Assembly: GCA_035578905.1 (NCBI GenBank)
Contig: JAQJVL010000800.1
Coordinates: 278,001 to 342,000 of the forward strand
Length of the DNA stretch: 64,000 nucleotides
Direction: 5' to 3'
From: Stictocephala bisonia
Lineage: Eukaryota; Arthropoda; Insecta; Hemiptera; Membracidae
Shown here: positions 23,480 through 35,576 of the stretch, in pieces
Numbering within the stretch: position 1 is the stretch's first letter
Layout of the letters: the number at the start of each line of letters is the position of its first letter
Notes under the pieces: generated by a model
What the model was told of the DNA's origin: nothing
Seen by the model: the letters and a program-made list of their open reading frames with translations, nothing else
Databases searched by the model: none
Made by a program: the position numbers and the translations under genes

Positions 23480-26400
23480 AATTTAATCATACTATCGCTA
23501 ATGACAATTTAACAATGATTAATTGTTATAGGCCACCTAGTCTAAATACAAATGAATTTATTAAACAATTAGATGACCTATTATCATTGGATATGTGGAA
23601 AAACGAAAAGAATATAATTATTGTAGGGATATGAATATTTGTTACATTCCAGAAACTTATGGTTCCAATGAATACCTAAATGTATTGTATTCACATGGCC
23701 TATTAAACACAATTAAAAGCTACACAAGATCGGAATTCTATGGTAATGGTTTGGTCTCAAAATGTTTAGTCCATGTAAATATTAAATAAAATAATAGTAT
23801 TGTATTCAAATCATTTGTTATTGAAGAAAACATTTCAGATCATTATTGAATTGGATTATTACTTGAAATTAAAAAAAGATGTGAAACTAATAATCATACA
23901 GAATATCAACACATTTTGAAGACTAAAAAAAGTTAATGAAAGAATAAAATCAGAACAATGGTGGCCTATAGACAGCCCTACAGATATGTATCAAAATATT
24001 ATTGAGAGATTTGATAAAATTTATGAAGAATCTAAAGTGATAATAAGAGTGAACAAGAGAGATGGTTTGAAACCTTGGATTAGTAATGAGTTAAATACTC
24101 TTATTGAACATAAAAATTATACATGGAAGATATTAAAAAGAGACAGGTATATTATACAATTAAAAGATACATTTAAATGGACAAGGAATCAAGTTACAAA
24201 TAATCTAAGGAAGGCAAAAAGAGAATATTATTGTAAATTTATTATAGAGAACTCTAATAATTCTAAAATGACATGAAATGTAATAAAACAATATTTAAAT
24301 AAACATCAGAGACCCCAATAATAGATACAATTAGAAATAACTTTAAAATAAATACTGAAGGAGGCCTTAGAAATATTACAGATGAATTCAACAACTATTT
24401 TAAGAATGTTATATAAGATATAAATATGGAAATGGAAGATGAACAATTTGATAAATCAGAGGATTTGAATTTAGGTAATTATGATATTGGTGAAAGAATG
24501 TCAATGTATTTTAAAGACATTGATGAGAAGTTACTATTGACATTAATAGATTAAATCATAGTTCAGCAGCAGGACCTGATCAAATAAATATTTTATTTTT
24601 CCAGGTCTAAAAATGTAATATTTTCTATTTAAAACTAATACTTATACATTTAGTTAAAATGATTTTTGATACAGGAATTATTCCAGAAGATTTAAGACTA
24701 ACTCAATTAAAGTCTATTTTCATAAATGGAAATAAAAAAATGTAAATTGTTATAGACCAATTGGCTCTATATCAGCAATAACCAAGATAATAGAACATTA
24801 TAATAATGATCAATTGAATAATTACACAATAGTAAATAATATAATCGGTGAGACACAGTATAGATTCATTAAAAATCAGTAGGCCTACTAGAAGATCTTA
24901 CCTCTTCTAACCTGATATAAATCATGCATTAAATTATAATAAATATGTAATAGCAGTAACACTATTACAATTTTTCATTTTATTTCATTTTTACAGTTTA
25001 TTTCATAACGTATTACACTTCTTTATTTGACTTCAGATTACATTTTAAATCCTTTAATTAACCTAGTAGAAAGGATTATCAAAGTACTTTTTAATAATAT
25101 ACCGAGGGAGATGTTGTCAATAATGTCTTTTAAGTCCTTGGCTAAGTTCACAGATTCTTTAAATAACTATTTTAGAGAAGAACTTAGAACTTTACATGAT
25201 AATAATGATAATGATATAGCCCTTATGGTCTGAGACATAGGAACTATAATGTTCTTATGCATGCAAATAAATACGGCAGAGCAGTCCCAGAACACAGGAT
25301 ACCAATTTAATTTACTCACTGCCTATTGAACTACAAAATATATCCAACTATATTATTCTCTGATACATTCTAAAATTCAATATGGTATTGTTTGCTGGGG
25401 CAGTACATTTAAATATCTTACAGAAAAAATTAGGACGTGTCAAAACCTTTTCATGAGAATAATCCTGAGAAAAAAAACTAAGAAATTCTTCTTTCCCATT
25501 ATATTGCCACTTAAATATTTTACCTATCCAACATCTTTTTATTTATAAGGTATTAAGGGTTTTTTACATGCGAAGCGGTAATGACGGAACATTTGAATTA
25601 GCATACAGTACAAGAAACATACCGCGTAGAATATTTAGGCTTCCCAAAGTTAAAAAAGAATTATTTAGACAATCATTTTGTTATATCGGACATAAATTTT
25701 TTTAATAATATTCCGGATGAGATTAAATTATGCAATTCTTTAAAGCTTTTTTGCAGAGAACTGAGAGAGTGGCTACTAAACACACCGGTGTAAGCTATCT
25801 ATACGAGGTACAAGTTTAGGTTTAGTTGAAAGTATAGTATAATCATATGTAGTGTTCTAAATTTGTAGCATATGTTTTTATTGTATCAGTGTGTGTTGAT
25901 AGTAATTATTAATTGAATAATTTGGTTGCATAATTTAACTTTTGTATTGTAATTACTTATTGTTTATATACTGTGCACAGTTTATTGGCTTTATCATTGT
26001 AGTGTTATATGTATGTATGTATATGTGTGTATATGCACACTTATTTATTGATACAGTAACTCACAATTGGGCGATTATTAAATTGTTACAACATTAATAA
26101 TTAGTTAATATTTGTCTATTTTTAATTATTGAATCGTGCTCAATTGTTTGTCTATTCGTATTTTTCATATTTGCTGAAATATATTTTAGCATAATTTAAA
26201 ATAGTTGTTTTTCTTTTTCACTTAGATATAGGCATTGCATTTATGTACAGCGTAGGTCTATTGCAAGCACCACGGGGCTAAGCACTGTTGACTGTTTTAG
26301 TTGTGTAATACTGAACTGTATTATTGTGTTATTTACATGTTAGTATTGTAAAGCTAATCACCTTACTGGAATTGTGATTAGCTCTAATTCCTAAGAAGTA

Positions 26401-26480
26401 TTGTATATTTTGTACGTGTTTTTATTGAAGGAATAAATAAATTATTATTATTATTATTATAAATTATTATTATTATTATA
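23480..26480 (+). mobile_element. LINE C, long but decayed non-LTR retrotransposon
   Basis: Traces run in order: endonuclease (YRPP near 23530, a VG-DMNI-like motif near 23630), the linker with KPWIS near 24070, the RT start (SAAGPD near 24565, NCYRPIG near 24745), the post-RT thumb (IQYGIVCWG near 25385), the C-terminal STRNIPRR segment near 25610, a ~640-bp 3' untranslated region, and a (TTA)n tail at 26440-26480. It is the longest LINE copy here but has many stops and frameshifts. Confidence 0.8.
23520..25797 (+). pseudogene. Degenerate LINE endonuclease/reverse transcriptase
   Basis: The coding relic of LINE C. The endonuclease part has lost a base next to its GDMN motif. The linker frame 23986-24276 is the longest intact piece (KPWISNELNTL, RKAKREYY). 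The RT palm, including its PQGS and ADD motifs, cannot be found between about 24880 and 25000. A piece at 25027-25233 (VLFNNIPREM, FKSLAKFTDS) resembles the C terminus seen again at 25690-25797 (KFFNNIPDEI, NSLKLFCREL). This relic therefore looks like a mosaic of two copies, or carries an internal duplication. Confidence 0.7.
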
Positions 26481-27725
26481 TCAAATAAACCTTAAATTGA
26501 AAAAATGTATTCTTTTGAGAAAATAAAAATAATGTAATATTCATATTTTGTTAGTAATATATGTTTAGTGGTAAACATGGTTGTGATAGCCCTTGTGTTA
26601 CATTTCAATAGGATTTGATAATGGGACCTCGTATTAAAAATCAAGATATATTTATTCACTGTTTATATAAGATTTTGATGAAGTTATGTCGATCCAAGCA
26701 GAAAGGCAATTATTACGTTTTTAGAGTTAAATAACAAGAATAGTCGATTGTAATATTTTGAATCTAGTATCGATCTTTCAAACCTTCGACTTATAGTATT
26801 GGTTTAGAACTAATTTAATTTTCATTGCATTATATGAAAGATAATGTTATATTTACGACATTTATTTTGTTAAATGTCTGAACTATTGTTGTGTTTTAGA
26901 ATATATATTGATATATATTAGAATATATATCAATAAGTTTTGTTCAATGTTGAGTTTTTTATAGTTTATTTATGATTGTTTACTGGTAAAAGTCTTTATG
27001 GTCTGTTATTATTTGTTTTATTTTATATTTATTTGTTAATTGGTTAATATGTAGTTGATAGTTTTATTGTATACACTAGTTACATAATGGCAATAATATT
27101 TAATATTGAATGCATAAAGTTAATATATTAGGACACATTTTACCTGTAAAAAAGAGTGTTCCTACATATTGAGGTTGGGCTGTTAGCCGATGATGCTAAT
27201 CACAAACTAGCAAGCATGTCCGTAACGGCGGACTCATAACATCGGAAAAACGGGATTTGTCCAGGTTTCTCTCCATTGTCTATTTAAAACTGCATGTTAG
27301 GAATTCCAAGGTTCCTAAAACCTTTAGACGAGCCCTCTAAAATGTCAGGAGCATTCTTGAAATTCATAAACGAAGTTTGATCATGAATGTTCATACACTA
27401 CATATTCACAAAGATATCTTTCTCACTCTCTCTGTTAAGGGAGAAATCCCCATAATACTTAATTTAATTTATTATTATTTTTTTTAAATTTACATTGTAT
27501 TAAATAAGATAGCTGTCTTATTTGTTGGTTAAACTGATTAATTCTGAGTTTTTTTTCTCATTTATAACTTCATATTGAATGTTTGAATATTATAATAACG
27601 ACAAACTTATTCAAAAATATATATCTCCCATCAACTAGCATATATGCTAGATGATTTATATGTGCACTGCAGCAATGTGTGTTTGCGCTTGCGAAATATA
27701 AATTGAATTGAATATTCGTTATGCT
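26481..27725. other. AT-rich DNA, nothing recognised
   Basis: No supported gene; only AT-rich low complexity. Confidence 0.5.
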
Positions 27726-27730
27726 GATTT

Positions 27731-27816
27731 GATTAGTTAGTGATGTATGCCGCACTACATACACTGGCGATCTGATTAGTTAGTGATGTATGCCGCACTA
27801 CATACACTGGCGATCC
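27731..27816 (+). repeat. 43-bp tandem duplication
   Basis: GATTAGTTAGTGATGTATGC and the following CGCACTACATACACTGGCGATCT occur twice, 43 bp apart, virtually identical. Confidence 0.9.
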
Positions 27817-27951
27817 ATAACTGGTTTTAAAACTGCTGAATCTCAGAACACAATTTAGAATTTAATGAATTCGTCTTGTTTTATGTAAAATACCACTAAT
27901 GTATATCAATGTAATCAATGTATATGTAATGTAATGTAAAAAAACATCACT

Positions 27952-28001
27952 CCCAAGTATATCAATCGATGTTAGTCTTTCATCGCATTGATATACTTGG
28001 G
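27952..28001. repeat. Perfect-arm hairpin (inverted repeat)
   Basis: CCCAAGTATATCAAT at 27952-27966 and its exact reverse complement at 27987-28001. With one bulged base the stem extends to about 20 bp around a ~9-nt loop. Flanking TATACATTGAT-type sequences are also partly complementary, so it may be the core of a small MITE. Confidence 0.7.
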
Positions 28002-28074
28002 CTGATATACATTGATCGGCTTCGTAGCAAAGTTAAAGTTAAGTTAAAATTATTTATAAACACAACACTTAGCA

Positions 28075-28680
28075 ATCGTCTGTGATGTTTTTAATAATCA
28101 ATATCGATTTCTGTCTCGAAAGACCATCTTCAGTTGTACAGAATGATATACGGTTATAAAAATACTTAACTGTGGACTAATTAATTAATTCAACAGCTGA
28201 TACTATAAAATGTAGATGGATAAGTTGTAGATCTTATTAAACTTTATAATTTTATATTTTCACGATAGAATCGAAAATAATACTTGAGTGAAATTTTATT
28301 TGGTTGTTAAGTAATAATGATGGATTTTCTTTTGTATTTTTGTATATGTAAAAATTTTCAATAGCATCTAGGTTTTTAGTTTTAGGTCCAAAATGGATAA
28401 TTTCAAAATTTTCTTCAATATTACGGTTTTCTTGAATTGAATGTTCAGCAAACGTTGATAAATTTTGAAGTTTGTTGTTTGGTATATGTTCCTTGAATCT
28501 TTTACTAAAACTTCTTCCTGTTTGGCCAATGTAATATTTAGGACAAGTTGAACATATAATTTTATATCCTTGTTTGCAAATATGTAAAGTATTACGCACT
28601 TTAATAATTATGACGATATAAAATGATAAATTTCTGGTTAGAGTATGTTCTTTCAAATAGATAAATATATAAGATACAAT
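28075..28680 (-). mobile_element. Penelope-like element, 3' fragment
   Basis: Contains the C-terminal GIY-YIG nuclease coding region on the minus strand, followed by a 3' untranslated stretch with GAAGATGGTCTTTCGAGACA, a sequence style common after Penelope-like ORFs. The reverse-transcriptase part is missing, so the copy is 5'-truncated. Confidence 0.75.
28252..28656 (-). pseudogene. GIY-YIG endonuclease domain of a Penelope-like element
   Basis: A 134-codon frame with no native start. The cysteine-bearing CSTCPKYYIGQTGRSF segment followed by KRFKEHI is the hallmark of the GIY-YIG nuclease at the C terminus of Penelope-like polyproteins. AEHSIQENRNI supplies the conserved histidine region, and AIENFYIY the glutamate-bearing helix expected later in the domain. 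In autonomous elements this domain nicks DNA to prime reverse transcription. The domain is open to its stop at 28252, but the RT that should precede it is absent, so this is a fragment. Confidence 0.8.
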
Positions 28681-28850
28681 CTACAATGGAGAGATCTTGA
28701 ATGACAAGCTGTAAGTAGTGACCATGGATTTTACACTGTCAGTAACCTTTTATCGATAAACAGTTTATTTATTTTATATTTTAAAATAAATTCACATAGA
28801 CTACAAGTATGCGTGGTACTCTTACTCGACGCACGAAATACACTACCACC
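28681..28850. other. Spacer, nothing recognised
   Basis: AT-rich, no supported feature. Confidence 0.4.
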
Positions 28851-28854
28851 CATT

Positions 28855-28925
28855 CTCAGTTTGGGTTTGGAACATTGGATCCGGCTTTGCAGTCCGAAAT
28901 CTTAACCACTGCGCCTCCACGCTGG
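28855..28925 (-). repeat. tRNA-like SINE head or tRNA pseudogene
   Basis: On the minus strand GCGTGGAGGCGCAGTGGTTAAG gives a good A-box region (complement at 28901-28914), followed by TTTCGGACTGCAAAGCCGGA as an anticodon-arm-like part. The T-arm/B box (GTTCCAAACCC) is degenerate. It is most likely the tRNA-derived head of a SINE. No CCA end or closed acceptor stem is evident. Confidence 0.6.
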
Positions 28926-29164
28926 TAAATAACTATTACTCTTATAACATTTTATGAATGAATATTTATTTTCATGAGGCTGTATAATCACTTATTTTCA
29001 GCTTATAATTTTATGACGGAGTAACATTGTTCTATTTATCCATTGATAATAGCGTAGTTGTGTTAGGTAAGACCATGAATGGGGTTGTACCTCAATACAT
29101 AATACATAGATAACGCACTGGTGTAAAGACATCCACTGTGTATTACGGTCACTGAGGCGTCAGG

Positions 29165-29670
29165 TGTAAAGTAACAAAGATTTTAGTTATAAAGAGGCCG
29201 AGATGAAGTTAAGTGTAATCGATACTAGGGTGGTGTATTGTCGAGTTGAAGTGTAATATATAAGGAATAAAGTAATATATAGGGAATAAAGTATAAATCA
29301 CCTAAATTGTAATGATGTCGGCTCAAATCAAGTTGAATGGAATTTACACTAATAGAGTGGTGTACAAATCGAGTTGAAAGGATAATTGTAGTGTAATGTA
29401 TGATGAATGAAATAAAAAAGGGGCATACATATTGCAGTAAAGTCCAGAGTAACGCTTTTGGTATGAAGTAAAAAGATCTAAATTATAAAAAGTGGAATGA
29501 AGGTGAGTTAAATTGATAATAGAGTGGTGTATAGTCTAGTTGAACGGACAATAGAAGGGTAATATACAGAATGGACTATAAATTTACGAAATTATGAAGA
29601 GGTTGGGTCAAATCAAGACGAGGGGAATTGAGTTTAGTCAAGTGGTATTGAGTTGAGTTGAATGGACAAA
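29165..29670 (+). repeat. Old degenerate tandem repeat, ~4 units
   Basis: The core AGTGGTGTA...TCGAGTTGAA recurs at about 29229, 29357, 29524 and 29640, together with TAAATTGTAATGATGTCGG / TAAATTATAAAAAGTGG-like blocks. Spacing varies (128, 167, 116), so this is a decayed array with indels. Confidence 0.55.
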
Positions 29671-29679
29671 GTTGAAATG

Positions 29680-30035
29680 AAACTGAGTTAAAAGGAAGTG
29701 CTGTTGTGTATTTCGTAATTTTTCTTATGATCTGTAAAAAGTAACACATACGGTTATTAGAAGTCATTTATGTTACCGGCCTATGTACATTGAATTACTG
29801 AGCAGTCAAGAGAGGGATCGTTCACTGGTTCTTGAATGCCTGTTGATTAAATATGCACTCAATATCCATATAGTGTAAATAAGAATTACACAAAATACGA
29901 TTGAAATTCTATTGTTACATCAGTCACTTCACGTTTGTCCCATTATATATACTTGTCTTAGTAACTGTTTATTTCTAAATCGTGTATAATTCTTCATATG
30001 GGGATTTTTTTTATTAGCATAATAGAGTTGGTACA
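29680..30035. other. AT-rich DNA, nothing recognised
   Basis: No supported feature. Confidence 0.45.
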
Positions 30036-30038
30036 TAC

Positions 30039-30286
30039 ACAGTACAAGTGGACGTTACACAACAAAAATATATTAAATATAAGTACAAAATGCACAAATA
30101 TATTGTGAATAGATACTTTTGGTCTGAGGAAGGTAAATGCGTTTTTTTTTTTTTTGCCGAAATCATCAACCAAGTTTTTGTGGGTTTTGTACTTTTTGTT
30201 TATATTGTGCTATAATTGTGCATTTTGTACTAGCAATTTAGTATGTTTATGCTTTGATATACCTGTGTGACATTCACTTGTACTGT
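30039..30286. mobile_element. Imperfect palindromic MITE-like element
   Basis: ACAGTACAAGTG-GACGTTACACA at the left and its near reverse complement TGTGACATTCACTTGTACTGT at the right (arms ~70 bp, with a second matching block AGTACAAAATGCACA). The centre (30120-30170) holds GGAAGGTAAATG, a T-run and GCCGAAATCATC, which also occur in the element at 41114-41261. Confidence 0.5.
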
Positions 30287-30289
30287 ATT

Positions 30290-30990
30290 CTTTTTCGTTA
30301 TACAGGTCATTAAATCTACACAAAAAGCCCTCCAGACGTATCCAACATATCGTGCTTTTTATGTTTTTACATATGTTAATCTTACATGATATCTGTAGTA
30401 GCTGAGCTGTATAAATAAATCACAAAGTGCCCTGTCAACCAAGGGGTGGTATGAGATTGTATTATCTAGCCATGCAATATTCAGATATCCTAAACACTTT
30501 TCAGAACCTATTTATGCGACCCAACTGTATAAATCTTCACACATCACAGCTGTAAATCTTTCCATCACGAAGCACCTCACGCTATCTGGGAGTTTACCTC
30601 AAAAATATGAAACGCCCTTATCTCTGGTACTGTTCTTTCACGATTTTCGTGTTTGATGTTTTTGCATTGACATTATTTGCTATGTGATCTCGATGTAAAA
30701 ATCCCATTTTTGCAACGTAAAAAAGTTTTTTTTAAATAGAAAATTACTAATAATATTTTAAAAATATAGGGATATAGGTATTCCAATTCCCACGTTCCTC
30801 ACATAAACCATACGAACAGATTTTTCCATTAGGTCGTGATAATGTAAAAAAAAAAAAAAAACACTTCCGTATATTTTAAATTAAAATGAATGTTTTCTGT
30901 CCTTAGGTTTCCCTAAAGTGTTAATCCCTTTAATTGAATTCATGTAATTGAGTGCTACGGTAGGGAAGTCAGTCAACTCACTCTTTAACT
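30290..30990. other. AT-rich DNA, nothing recognised
   Basis: Includes a 15-A run near 30847; no supported gene. Confidence 0.45.
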
Positions 30991-30994
30991 TTAC

Positions 30995-31650
30995 GGAGGG
31001 ACTGGGCCTAGGCCTAGTGAGTGACCTCTATGTGTATAGAGGTACTGGTCCTAGGCCTAGTGAGTGACCTCTATGTGTATAGAGGTACTAGGCCTAGGCC
31101 TAGCGAGTGACCTCCATGTGTATAGAGGTACTAGGCCTAGGCCTAGCGAGTGACCTCTATGTGTATAGAGGTACTAGGCCTAGGCCTAGCGAGTGACCTC
31201 CATGCGTATAGAGGTACTGGGCCTAGGCCTAGCGAGTGACCTCCATGCGTATAGAGGTACTAGGCCTAGGCCTAGCGAGTGACCTCCATGTGTTTAGAGG
31301 TACTGGGCTTAGGCCTAGCGAGTGACCTTGACCTCCATGTGTATAGAGGTACTGGGCCTAGGCCTAGCGAGTGACCTCTATGTGTGTAGAGGTACTGGGC
31401 CTAGGCCTAGCGAGTGACCTCCATGTGTATAGAGGTACTGGGCCTAGGCCTAGCGAGTGACCTCTATGTGTATAGAGGTACTGGGCCTAGGCCTAGCGAG
31501 TGACCTCTATGTGTATAGAGGTACTGGGCCTAGGCCTAGCGAGTGACCTCTATGTGTATAGAGGTACTGGGCCTAGGCCTAGCGAGTGACCTCTATGTGT
31601 ATAGAGGTACTAGGCCTAGGCCTAGCGAGTGACCTCTATGTGTATAATTG
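30995..31650 (+). repeat. 43-bp tandem array, ~15 units, doubly palindromic
   Basis: Each unit joins two self-complementary parts: ACCTCTATGTGTATAGAGGT (8-bp stem) and TAGGCCTAGGCCTA (perfect palindrome). One unit has a short duplication (GACCTTGACCTCC near 31326). Units differ by only a few bases, so the array is young. Confidence 0.95.
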
Positions 31651-31654
31651 TTTG

Positions 31655-32400
31655 GCACCCATCTCCATTAACTGTTTTACTATATGTTCATTAATATGGT
31701 CCCTTAAATCTAGTACTGCTATGAGTACATAGACTGTTGCATAATAAGAGTAATATGTACATAGAACCATTGATACAAAGATAAAATACTAAATTCTGTG
31801 CCTGTAAATTAAAGTTGTTTTGGAGTCTAGTAATTTAGTGGTAGTGTATTCCCATGTAGGTTTAATGCAGTTTACTAGCAATAGTGACAGAAGTCACTAA
31901 CAAATTAAATTACTATGACTCGTTTCCTGTTAGATGAGAAATGTTGTAACTACAGTAATGTAATGAAGGATGTAGCTCAATGTTACTTTCATGGTTGTAT
32001 TGTATGCAAGTGAAATTAGCTACTAACTTACGTATACAAGAATGTATTAACGTTACACTTATTGGTATTTAAAACAGCTGACGAGTGTAATCTCATAATT
32101 ATTTTAAAACACTTTTTCACCACTTAGTGTTAAAGTATGATAATTTTGTTCCTGAAGTAAAATAAAAAGTTTGATGTAAAATAATAAGATGAAAAGGATC
32201 TCTGATTAAGTCCACTATTCCCATGCATATACATAACATCATAATACTAAATCTTGCTTCTACAATGTTTTCAGTGTAAAGGAGAGGTCAATTACATTTT
32301 TTTAACCTTCCTCTCCCGTCTCCCCAGACTGTTACTATGTGCGAGAAACTTAATCAGAATTAGTAAGGAGAGAACCAGAACAGTGCAAGGTGAACATTAC
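31655..32400. other. AT-rich DNA, nothing recognised
   Basis: No supported gene or repeat. Confidence 0.45.
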
Positions 32401-32419
32401 TGATAAAAATTTCCAGTCA

Positions 32420-32534
32420 AGGTCAGTATTCGAAACTGTGCTTCTCAAACCCCTGAATACAGGCTTAATGTCAGCATTCGAAAATTCAGGCTCAAAGCCC
32501 TGAAGCCTTAGACCGCTCGGCCGCTGGCTCTCCC
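32420..32534 (-). repeat. tRNA-like (Leu/Ser-type) SINE head with partial duplication
   Basis: On the minus strand GGGAGAGCCAGCGGCCGAGC with GGTCTAAGGC forms an acceptor/D-arm and A-box region, and TTTTCGAATGCTGAC a T-arm. The second half (TTCAGGG-TTTGAG ... TTCGAATACTGACC at 32421-32465) repeats the anticodon-to-T-arm half. This may be a tRNA pseudogene or a SINE head; the closed cloverleaf is imperfect. Confidence 0.6.
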
Positions 32535-32879
32535 ATAGCGCTATTTATTTCGGTATGGGAACTGTTAAAATGTTTAAAGAATTTCCAGAACTTGTTTAGC
32601 CATTTAGATTACAAAATTATATAGAACGTAAATACGCATATATTAAATAAATAATATAGTTTTTAATATTCGTTACAATTTAAGAGGTCTGGGATTGAGA
32701 TCGAATGAGTGAGAACATTAATTCTTTAGTTTCTATAGAAGTTTATTTATTTTTCATTTAAATTAAGTATGTAATTAATTAATTTAGCATATAATATAAT
32801 TTAGTAGTAGTTTGCTTACAATAATGAAATGAGTTTAGTATAAAGTTTTGTTTTGAAATAAAATGCTTAATGTCATTAA

Positions 32880-32990
32880 CACTCTTTTAGCAACCAATAG
32901 TAGGGTTAATAGTAAGAGAGGACTTTTTACTCCTATATTCGCCCTTTGTGAACAACTTTTTTCAATAAAGCGATTATTATTATTACAATG
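32880..32990 (+). repeat. SINE/LINE 3' tail with (ATT)n
   Basis: GGGTTAATAGTAAGAGAGGA...CTATATTCGCCC...AATAAAGCGATTATTATT resembles the tail regions at 33500-33590 and 39600-39690 and ends in an (ATT)n run. Confidence 0.4.
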
Positions 32991-33484
32991 CAATTACAAT
33001 GTATTTCCTAAACACGTGTAAATAACATGAGAATAAAACGGAAATGAATTTAAAATTTTATAATTTAAAAGGTTATACGGAAATAGTTAAATTAAACAAA
33101 ATGTGTTAAGATGTTTACATATTCCAAATGAGTGAAAATAAAACAGAACAATTCCCTCGAGTTATAAAACTTGAAAAAAGTTTGAAGAAGTAATTTACTT
33201 TAAGAAAATAAAACAAGACAAGCAATATTTTAAAACACTAGTAGTGGTTTGAATATAGTTTAAAGCTTTCTTTGTTAAGAAAGCTGATTTATAAACTATA
33301 AATAACTGAATAATGTATTTTCCATATTATGTAGTTTTCAAATCATAACTTCTGATTATGAAATACGTTTATATTTCATTTTCGTATGAATTCCATTTAG
33401 TTAAGAATATATCGTAACTTCGTGTAACATTTAGATTTACCAATAAAGTTTGACAAAACATTAATTAAAATAAGATTTCCTTTG

Positions 33485-33590
33485 TGAATAAAATGTAGCC
33501 CTGCTTTTTACCCAGGTTAAGTGTTAGAGAGGGCTCCTTAGCCCTAACTTCACCTGGTAAAATAAGACAATCTTTAACCTTTAGCTTTTA
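33485..33590 (+). repeat. SINE tail fragment
   Basis: GTTAAGTGTTAGAGAGG...CCTAACTTCACCTGGTAAAATAAG matches the 3' half of the SINE at 39425-39690. The intervening DNA from 32991 to 33484 shows nothing else. Confidence 0.55.
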
Positions 33591-35570
33591 CTTACCATTA
33601 TTATACTCGTATATTCCTAAAACACGTATACTTAATGTAAAGTAATTATAAAACATAAACATGTAATGTATTTACATAATTGTGTAAGTAAAGCTGTACG
33701 GAGATAATGTTGTTGTCCCCCGAAGTTAACATTTATGAGTAATGGCAGCCTCTCAGTCAACACAATGGCTGTAAAGTGATGTGGGGGAGGAATTCGATTC
33801 ACCTCCAAATGGAACATTGTCGTCAATTCACATATCATTGGACCAACCCCTCCCCCGTGCCTTAATACAAGTAGAAAATATGCTTTTGAAAAGTGTGGCT
33901 TTATTTAATTAGTGAAGATGTTATATTTCAAATCAATTAAAATGGAAAGTAAAGATAATTGTTAATGATTTTTTAACAGTTTTTAATTATTTATTTTATA
34001 AGTTCCTTTTTAATGGTATTTAGATTTGTTCAGAATTTGTGTATTACATTTGTCTACCTCTTAACCTCACATATTCTCAAGTTATAGTAAGATAAAAGAT
34101 TTAAATTGTTCAATTAGAATGTCCAGCTAACGTAATTGTATTTGACGACAATATAATATACCATAATGCAGATATAAATTTTGATAAAAAAAATAAATAA
34201 CAAGCTGTTCTGCCAATGGTTGTATTATAACAATGAAATAATATTGAGTTGTGTTTTGTGAAGCAGATAGGCCCTTAAAACCTATTGGCTTCTTGGATGG
34301 GTTCTGTCTTGTTTTCATCTAAAATGGATAAGCACTTCGCTTAATACTCCATACAATGTTTTTAGCTCAGACACATTCAGACGCTGCAAGTCTATATAAT
34401 AAATAAATTAAATTAAATTTAATAGTATGATTTAATATTTAAAATAAACTTTAACATTATGGAGATGAGTTGATTAAAATAAAAAAAGGCAATCCTGTTT
34501 GACATTACGTCTGATAGTTTCAGTGAAGTAAATTTAGACAAATCAACGGGAATTCCATTTTAATTGTTATAAATTAAATTCAAGTAAAACCTGTAAATCA
34601 GAAACGTGTCTTAAAACCAGAAGGAGGCTTTTCTTGACATCAGTTCCAAAGCCGAAAACTAATCACATTGGATTTTTATTTTTCACATATTTGTTGAAAT
34701 AACTGAATACACAAGTTCATATAAAAAAGTTAGTTTATTAAGTTTCAACATCAATATAGGAATATATTTTCCAAATAGGTAAGCATATAGGCCTACGGTT
34801 AATCACAGAAATCGCATAAATACTCAGGACATATTCAGTGGTTTTAAATATACTATTCTAAATAATTAGGCTTAATAATTTTAAAAAACCTCATTCTTAA
34901 TGTGTAATGTGATGAGTGATTAATTATTAAACTCCGAATGAAAATAAAAATAACTTTCTTAAATGTATCCCTGTGTTTTAGGAGGAAATAACATAGTAGG
35001 ATTTGGATAGTAGTTTTGACTTGATATAACTGTTCTACTAGAACTTTCTAACCACAAATATATACAACTGAATACGAGCTCGAGTATTTGTATCCATAGT
35101 TCTGATACCGGAATACAACATACATCATAGGGAAACAGATAGCACTAACTCTTCACGTTAAAGTAGAGTGCAAAGTAAATACTGTCAAAAATTATTATTA
35201 GAGCACCACTGCAAGTATCTGACTACTATAGTCAACGGATATACATTTAGCAAAAGTCAAGCAAACAAATGATTTTGACGTTGAGCTCTCCTCTAAAATG
35301 TAAATTATATTTTTAAAGGGGTCTCTTTAAAACTAACTGTTTCATAACATGGCATTAAGGAGCTTGAATTAGATCATTTGATGAGAAAACATACAACATA
35401 ATGCAGTTTTAAATATATAAAATGTTAATGTCTAATATATCTATAAACTTAAACGAAAAACTAAACTTGCAATTATAAAATGGATAGACTCGGGTAGTGA
35501 GAGGGGTAAAAACACAATGTTACTTAATTATTTTGTTGAACATTAACATTAATCGTAGGTATACAACCAC
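33591..35570. other. AT-rich DNA, nothing recognised
   Basis: Short frames only, no homology seen. Confidence 0.5.
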
Positions 35571-35576
35571 GGATTG

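Noticed and set aside
28855..28925. Functional tRNA gene
   Set aside because: The B box is degenerate and the acceptor stem does not close; a SINE head is more likely.
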